NCBI GenBank assembly: GCA_046048095.1
Contig: JBJOGS010000090.1
Span: forward strand, 1-19,291
Origin: UBA3478 sp046048095
GTDB taxonomy: Bacteria > Bacteroidota > Bacteroidia > Flavobacteriales > Flavobacteriaceae
Length of the DNA: 19,291 nucleotides
Reading direction: 5' to 3'
Below the pieces are notes generated by a model, which ran no database searches, was not told where the DNA came from, and saw only the letters and a program-made list of their open reading frames with translations. Positions 14,893-19,291 of this stretch are shown here, one piece after another. Within the stretch, counting starts at the first letter, position 1, and each line of letters opens with the position of its first letter. The position numbers and the translations under genes were made by a program.

Positions 14893-15538
14893 CACGAAGA
14901 TGCTCAGTGAGAATGCGTACGAACGCCTGCTTGCAGCAGGCCATGAGCTTACACAATACAATGCCATAGAGGCAGAAACGCTGCCCTTTAGCGCGGCGCA
15001 TTACCCCTATTACGTTTGCAGCAGTCAAAACGCCGTAGCCGCCCTCAAAGAATATTGGCACCGCCAAGACCAAGTCGTGCTCAAGCAGGCCACATGGTTT
15101 TGTGTGGGCACTCAAACGGGCGAGGCCCTCGAAACACTCGGGCTCAAGGTGAGCCGTATCGCCGAAAATGCTGAACATTTAATCGAAGAGACCTTAAAGC
15201 CTCTCAATGACCGCATCTTATGGCTGAGTGGCGTGAGAAAAACGCGCGCATTAGAACAATTCATCAACAACAAAGGCTGTGACTATATGGATTGTTATTT
15301 AACTCGACTCGTCGAAAAAAGTTTCAATGGCACCTACGACGCCCTGCTCTTTTTCAGTCCTAGCGGAGTAGATAGCTTTCATAAATCTAACAAACTAGGG
15401 CAGGCTAGGGCCTTCTGTATTGGAGAAACTACTGCCGCGGCGGCACGGGCGCATACCGAGGACATAAGCATCGCTTCTAAAGCCACCTCAATGCAACTTG
15501 CGCTCGAGGTGATTAAACACTTCAAAAAAGAACTATGA
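14876..15538 (+). CDS. hemD: Uroporphyrinogen-III synthase
   Basis: The 220-residue protein closes hydroxymethylbilane with inversion of ring D to give uroporphyrinogen III. HemD is poorly conserved, so the call rests on position between hemC and hemE and on a few features. These are the N-terminal KILSTKMLSENAYERL, the YVCSSQNAVAAL block (beginning about residue 46), the central LWLSGVRKTRALEQ and LLFFSPSGVDSF (about residue 158), a motif shared by HemD proteins. The two-lobed alpha/beta arrangement is consistent in length. ATG 14876 overlaps the end of hemC by 17 bp. The stop overlaps the hemE start by 4 bp (ATGA). Confidence 0.9.
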   Translation: MAKILSTKMLSENAYERLLAAGHELTQYNAIEAETLPFSAAHYPYYVCSSQNAVAALKEYWHRQDQVVLKQATWFCVGTQTGEALETLGLKVSRIAENAEHLIEETLKPLNDRILWLSGVRKTRALEQFINNKGCDYMDCYLTRLVEKSFNGTYDALLFFSPSGVDSFHKSNKLGQARAFCIGETTAAAARAHTEDISIASKATSMQLALEVIKHFKKEL

Positions 15539-16563
15539 CCACTCCTAAAAACGACCTCTATCTCAAAGCCCTTCGTGGAGAAACTGTTTCTCGCCCACCG
15601 GTATGGATGATGCGTCAAGCCGGACGCTACCTTCCTGAATTCATGGAACTGCGAGCGAAATACGATTTCTTCACACGCTGCCAAACGCCTGAGCTGGCCT
15701 CAGAAATTACCGTTCAACCCCTGAGAAGGTACGGTATGGATGCCGCCATTCTCTTCAGCGATATTCTGGTCGTCCCCCAGGCCATGAATATCGAAGTCGA
15801 AATGCGCCCGGGTTTCGGACCCTATCTTCCGAATCCCGTTCGAACCAAAGAAGACCTTGACCGCGTCATTGTGCCCGACGTACACGAAACCTTAGGGTAT
15901 GTCTTTGATGCAGTAAAAATGACCCTTGAAAAACTCGACAACAGCGTTCCGCTCATCGGATTTGCAGGCTCTCCTTGGACGATTCTTTGCTACAGCGTTC
16001 AAGGGCAAGGCAGTAAGAGTTTTGATCTGGCAAAAGGACTGTGCTTTGAACATCCTGAGATTGCCCATGGCTTGCTTCAAAAGATCACCGACACAACCAT
16101 CGCCTACCTCAAGGCCAAGGTAGAAGCCGGAGTACACGCCCTTCAAATCTTCGATTCGTGGGGCGGCATGCTCAGCCCCGAAGACTACAACGAATTTTCG
16201 TTGCAATACATGCGCCAAATCGTCAATGCGCTCAAAGACCTCGCCCCCATAACCCTTTTCGGAAAAGGATGCTGGTTCGCGCTCTCAGACATGGCCGAGA
16301 CCGGGGCTTCTGCCCTCGGAGTAGACTGGACCTGTTCACCGCGCAACGCGCGTTACCTCAGCAAAGGCAAAATTACCCTTCAGGGCAATTACGACCCAGC
16401 GCGATTGTTATCGCCTGTGTCGCGCATTAAGGCTGACGTGCGCCAAATGATCGATGCCTTTGGCAAAGACCGCTATATCGTCAATTTGGGCCATGGTATT
16501 CTACCCAACATCCCCTTAGAACATGCCAAAGCCTTTATCGACGCCGTGAAAAATTACCAATAA
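15535..16563 (+). CDS. hemE: Uroporphyrinogen decarboxylase
   Basis: The 342-residue cytosolic TIM-barrel enzyme converts uroporphyrinogen III to coproporphyrinogen III by four decarboxylations. The N-terminal signature PPVWMMRQAGRYLPEF (21-36), with Arg27 and Arg31, is present. So are AAILFSDILVVPQAM with catalytic Asp76, GFAGSPWTILCY and the C-terminal NLGHGILPNIPLEHAKAF. All key residues of the family can be seen. The start overlaps hemD by ATGA; hemF follows after 17 bp without a clear ribosome-binding sequence. Confidence 0.95.
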   Translation: MTTPKNDLYLKALRGETVSRPPVWMMRQAGRYLPEFMELRAKYDFFTRCQTPELASEITVQPLRRYGMDAAILFSDILVVPQAMNIEVEMRPGFGPYLPNPVRTKEDLDRVIVPDVHETLGYVFDAVKMTLEKLDNSVPLIGFAGSPWTILCYSVQGQGSKSFDLAKGLCFEHPEIAHGLLQKITDTTIAYLKAKVEAGVHALQIFDSWGGMLSPEDYNEFSLQYMRQIVNALKDLAPITLFGKGCWFALSDMAETGASALGVDWTCSPRNARYLSKGKITLQGNYDPARLLSPVSRIKADVRQMIDAFGKDRYIVNLGHGILPNIPLEHAKAFIDAVKNYQ

Positions 16564-16580
16564 GACCGAATTCTACTCTC

Positions 16581-17492
16581 ATGACCAGCCTAAAAGACAC
16601 CTTCTACGCGTACATTCAAACCCTTCAAGACCAGATTTGTGCCGCCCTTGAGGCCGAAGACGGCGGGGCCACTTTTCAAGAAGATCTTTGGCAACGGCCC
16701 GGAGGCGGGGGCGGACGCACCCGCGTCATCGAAAACGGCCGCGTTTTCGAAAAGGGCGGGGTGAACATTTCAGCGGTGCACGGCGAGCTTCCCGATACAA
16801 TGAAAGCCTATTTCAACGTTGAAGAAGGAGATTTTTTCGCCTGCGGATTGTCACTAGTCATTCACCCTAAGAGTCCGATGGTGCCTACGGTGCACGCCAA
16901 TTGGCGCTATTTTGAAATGTACAACAAACAAGGCGAAATGGTAGACGCCTGGTTTGGGGGCGGACAAGACCTGACTCCCTATTATCTTTTTGAAGAAGAT
17001 GCCAAGCACTTTCACCAGGTATGCAAACGCGCTTGTGACGCGCATGACGCGACCTTCTATCCGAAATACAAGAAGCAGTGTGACGCCTATTTCTGGAACG
17101 CTCACCGCAATGAGGCGCGCGGCGTAGGCGGACTGTTTTTTGATTATCTGAAGGCCCTGCCCGAACGCAGCATGCAACAGTGGTATGACTTTGTGACCGA
17201 GGTCGGAAACAGCTTCGTCGAGGCCTATGTACCCATTGTGAACCGCCGCAAAACACTTTCTTATACCGCCGAGCAACGCGATTGGCAAGAAATTCGCAGA
17301 GGGCGATATGTCGAATTCAACTTAGTGCACGACAAAGGCACCTTGTTTGGATTAAAAACTAACGGGCGAATCGAAAGTATCTTAATGAGTCTTCCGGCCC
17401 ATGTGCAGTGGCGCTACAATCACCATCCTGAACCGGGATCAGAAGAGGCGCGTCTCATTGAGGTACTAGAAAATCCAAAAGCATGGGTGTGA
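16581..17492 (+). CDS. hemF: Oxygen-dependent coproporphyrinogen III oxidase
   Basis: The 303-residue enzyme oxidatively decarboxylates coproporphyrinogen III to protoporphyrinogen IX using O2. Signatures include WQRPGGGGGRTRVI (37-50), VHANWRYFEM (His105) and WFGGGQDLTPYYLFEEDAKHFH (124-145). FWNAHRNEARGVGGLFFDYL (171-190) and GRYVEFNLVHDKGTLFGLKTNGR follow near the C terminus. Only the aerobic isozyme is encoded here; no HemN lies in the window. The end overlaps the PhzF-family gene by 10 bp. Its product is the substrate of HemJ, encoded 9 kb away on the other strand. Confidence 0.96.
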   Translation: MTSLKDTFYAYIQTLQDQICAALEAEDGGATFQEDLWQRPGGGGGRTRVIENGRVFEKGGVNISAVHGELPDTMKAYFNVEEGDFFACGLSLVIHPKSPMVPTVHANWRYFEMYNKQGEMVDAWFGGGQDLTPYYLFEEDAKHFHQVCKRACDAHDATFYPKYKKQCDAYFWNAHRNEARGVGGLFFDYLKALPERSMQQWYDFVTEVGNSFVEAYVPIVNRRKTLSYTAEQRDWQEIRRGRYVEFNLVHDKGTLFGLKTNGRIESILMSLPAHVQWRYNHHPEPGSEEARLIEVLENPKAWV

Positions 17493-18301
17493 CCGAATTA
17501 TTGAAAATACCGATGTATCAGGTAGACGCCTTCAGCAACAAGGTGTTCTCAGGAAACCCTGCAGCGGTATGTCTACTCGATGCCCCCATGGATGAGGCCG
17601 TCATGCAAGCCATCGCCGCCGAAAACAATCTTGCAGAAACCGCCTTTGTTCGCCTCGACCTAAAGCCCTTCGAGTTGCGCTGGTTCACCCCAACCACAGA
17701 GGTGGCCCTTTGCGGACACGCTACTCTGGCCGCAGCTCATGTGTTGTTCTCAGAAGGCATCGCCCAAAATGAGGTAATCGAGTTTCAAAGTCTTCAGTCG
17801 GGGATACTCTCGGTAAGCCGAACAGAATCTGATACCTATACGCTCGATTTTCCTGCAGATCGATTAGAGCCTTATGCCCCCTCTAACAGCCTTATGGAGG
17901 TCGTGGGCGCCCCCATACTGGATGCACAACAAGGAATCTCAGATTTGATATTGAGGCTTGATTCGGCAGAAAACGTAAAAATGGCTACCCCTGACCTACA
18001 ACGCATTCAAGCCATGCCCTTTCGCGGAGTGATTCTTACCGCAAAAGGCGAGGGAGAAATCGATTTTGTTTCTCGGTTTTTTGGTCCAGCGGTGGGCGTC
18101 GATGAAGACCCTGTAACCGGTTCGGCCCACACCTCATTAGCCGTTTATTGGTCTAAGAGACTGGGTAAAACGAAAATGATTGCCTACCAAGCCTCTCAGA
18201 GAGGCGGCACCCTTAAATGTGAACTCAAAGGGGATCGCGTACTGCTCAGCGGTGACGCGCGCCTCTATTTAAAAGGAGAAATTTATGTACCCCATCATTA
18301 G
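17483..18301 (+). CDS. PhzF-family isomerase-like protein
   Basis: The 272-residue protein has the PhzF/diaminopimelate-epimerase-like fold signatures. These are PMYQVDAFSNKVFSGNPAAV near the start, ENNLAETAFVR (47-57) holding the conserved acidic active-site residue, and RWFTPTTEVALCGHATLAAAHVLF (66-89). VDEDPVTGSAHTSLAVYW lies in the second half. Members isomerise small metabolites; only a few, such as phenazine PhzF, have a known reaction, and no phenazine gene is present. It overlaps hemF by 10 bp and hemB by 17 bp, so it is expressed as part of the heme operon. A role in tetrapyrrole metabolism is possible but not shown. ATG 17483 is used; ATG 17513 would remove ten N-terminal residues and also fits the family. 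Confidence 0.88.
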   Translation: MGVTELLKIPMYQVDAFSNKVFSGNPAAVCLLDAPMDEAVMQAIAAENNLAETAFVRLDLKPFELRWFTPTTEVALCGHATLAAAHVLFSEGIAQNEVIEFQSLQSGILSVSRTESDTYTLDFPADRLEPYAPSNSLMEVVGAPILDAQQGISDLILRLDSAENVKMATPDLQRIQAMPFRGVILTAKGEGEIDFVSRFFGPAVGVDEDPVTGSAHTSLAVYWSKRLGKTKMIAYQASQRGGTLKCELKGDRVLLSGDARLYLKGEIYVPHH

Positions 18302-19283
18302 AAACCGTCGCTTACGACAAAACGCGGCGATCAGAGCGCTGGTTCAAGAAACCCATCTCAGCGTAAATGACTTTATCGTGCCCCTATTTGTGGTCGAAGG
18401 TCAAGGAATTCGAGAAGAGATTCTCTCCATGCCCGGTCAATATAGGCTAAGTCTAGACGAACTCGAACGCGAGGTTCAGGCGCTTCAATCTCTTGATTTA
18501 AAAGCCGTTTTACTCTTTGCTAAGGCTGAAAATGCTAAAAAAGACAACAAAGGCACCGAAGCCTTCAACGATAATGGACTCATGCAACGCGCGATCAAGG
18601 CCGTCAAATACAGCTGCCCCGAAATGTTAGTGTTCACCGATGTCGCGCTTGATCCGTTTTCAATTTATGGACATGACGGAATAGTCGAAAATGGAAAGGT
18701 GCTCAACGACGAAACCGTCGAAGCCCTCTGTAAAATGAGTGTTTCACATGCTCGTGCCGGAGCCGACTTTGTGGCCCCTAGCGACATGATGGACGGTCGC
18801 GTGCTGAAGATACGCCAAGCCCTAGACCAGGCGCAATTCGAAGATGTGGGCATACTCTCATACGCAGCGAAATACGCTAGCGCCCATTACGGACCCTTCA
18901 GGGATGCATTAGACTCGGCCCCAGTTGCTGCTTCGAACATTCCAAAAGACAAAAAGACCTATCAGATGGATCCAGCAAATCGCATAGAAGCGCTCAAGGA
19001 AGCACTAATGGACCAAGATGAAGGGGCCGACATTTTAATGGTAAAGCCCGGGCTACCCTATCTCGATATCGTTAGAGAGGTTAAAGATCAGGTGCACCTG
19101 CCCGTTGCCGTTTATCAAGTATCAGGAGAATACGCCATGATTAAAGCGGCAGCTGAAAAAGGATGGATCGATTACGAACCCGTTTTTATGGAGCAGTTGC
19201 TCAGCTTTAAACGAGCCGGAGCCGATCTAATTGCCACCTATTTTGCCAAAGAAGCAGCCGCTTTACTTAGAGGCCCGTCTTAA
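18285..19283 (+). CDS. hemB: Porphobilinogen synthase (delta-aminolevulinate dehydratase)
   Basis: The 332-residue enzyme condenses two 5-aminolevulinates into porphobilinogen. The two Schiff-base lysines are visible in SYAAKYASAHYGPFRDA (Lys196) and ILMVKPGLPYLD (Lys254). VAPSDMMDGRVLKIRQAL and VAVYQVSGEYAMIKAAAEKGW are further family blocks. In the metal-site segment TDVALDPFSIYGHDG (118-132) the three zinc-ligand cysteines of the animal/yeast type are replaced by Ala121, Asp123 and Asp131. That pattern is typical of Mg-dependent bacterial enzymes such as the Pseudomonas one. The gene ends the visible operon and overlaps phzF by 17 bp; only 8 bp of sequence follow its stop. Confidence 0.96.
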   Translation: MYPIIRNRRLRQNAAIRALVQETHLSVNDFIVPLFVVEGQGIREEILSMPGQYRLSLDELEREVQALQSLDLKAVLLFAKAENAKKDNKGTEAFNDNGLMQRAIKAVKYSCPEMLVFTDVALDPFSIYGHDGIVENGKVLNDETVEALCKMSVSHARAGADFVAPSDMMDGRVLKIRQALDQAQFEDVGILSYAAKYASAHYGPFRDALDSAPVAASNIPKDKKTYQMDPANRIEALKEALMDQDEGADILMVKPGLPYLDIVREVKDQVHLPVAVYQVSGEYAMIKAAAEKGWIDYEPVFMEQLLSFKRAGADLIATYFAKEAAALLRGPS

Positions 19284-19291
19284 TCGGCCAA

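Noticed and set aside
16854..17288. A 144-codon minus-strand open frame inside hemF
   Set aside because: It is fully antisense to a well-conserved hemF coding region; a product of codon bias.
1..19291. CRISPR array, IS element, prophage, tRNA or rRNA genes
   Set aside because: No regular repeat-spacer array, transposase, phage protein or RNA-gene signature was found on reading both strands; the TA pair is the only accessory module.

Overview
The window looks like a chromosomal segment of a Bacteroidota bacterium, most likely Flavobacteriales. The reasons are the protein families and their wording (HigB/HigA, TerB-DnaJ, BrxA-type bacilliredoxin, VPS10/Asp-box secreted protein, HemJ, NtrY-like kinase), the near absence of Shine-Dalgarno sequences, and several exact matches to the Bacteroidota -7 promoter element TAnnTTTG. 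Base composition is moderate, except for a clearly A/T-richer stretch at about 300-1177. The lineage is an inference; no rRNA or tRNA gene is present to confirm it.

Left part (1-3.8 kb). The 5' portion of a dCMP deaminase gene (minus strand) is cut by the window edge. It is followed by a plus-strand HigB/HigA toxin-antitoxin pair that appears to be inserted between the deaminase gene and a minus-strand pair encoding a HupE/UreJ-like membrane protein and a TerB-DnaJ co-chaperone. Divergent from that pair are a bacilliredoxin gene and a PlsC-type acyltransferase gene, separated by a hairpin with a T-tract.

Middle part (3.8-10.5 kb, all minus strand). This holds a Tat-exported Gfo/Idh/MocA oxidoreductase closed by a strong hairpin terminator, an NtrY-like sensor kinase, HemJ (protoporphyrinogen oxidase, overlapping the kinase start), and a 1029-residue secreted beta-propeller protein with eleven Asp-boxes.

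Right part (10.5-19.3 kb) is a heme biosynthesis locus. Ferrochelatase (hemH) and an AraC-type regulator lie on the minus strand. Divergently, hemA-hemC-hemD-hemE-hemF-phzF-hemB form a tightly packed plus-strand operon with five overlapping gene junctions and only 17 bp between hemE and hemF. With hemJ nearby, every step from glutamyl-tRNA to protoheme is encoded except glutamate-1-semialdehyde aminotransferase (hemL), which must lie elsewhere. The set (HemF, HemJ, HemH) specifies the classical protoporphyrin-dependent route with an oxygen-dependent coproporphyrinogen oxidase.

The most interesting non-coding signal is in the araC-hemA intergenic region. A 20-bp direct repeat (18/20 identical) has one copy over the regulator's own start codon and the other immediately upstream of the hemA -7 box. 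The second copy is part of an inverted repeat TCTAGC-N10-GCTAGA. This suggests an autoregulated AraC-family switch for heme synthesis. I see no CRISPR array, IS element, phage or clearly new defence system; the TA pair is the only accessory module.
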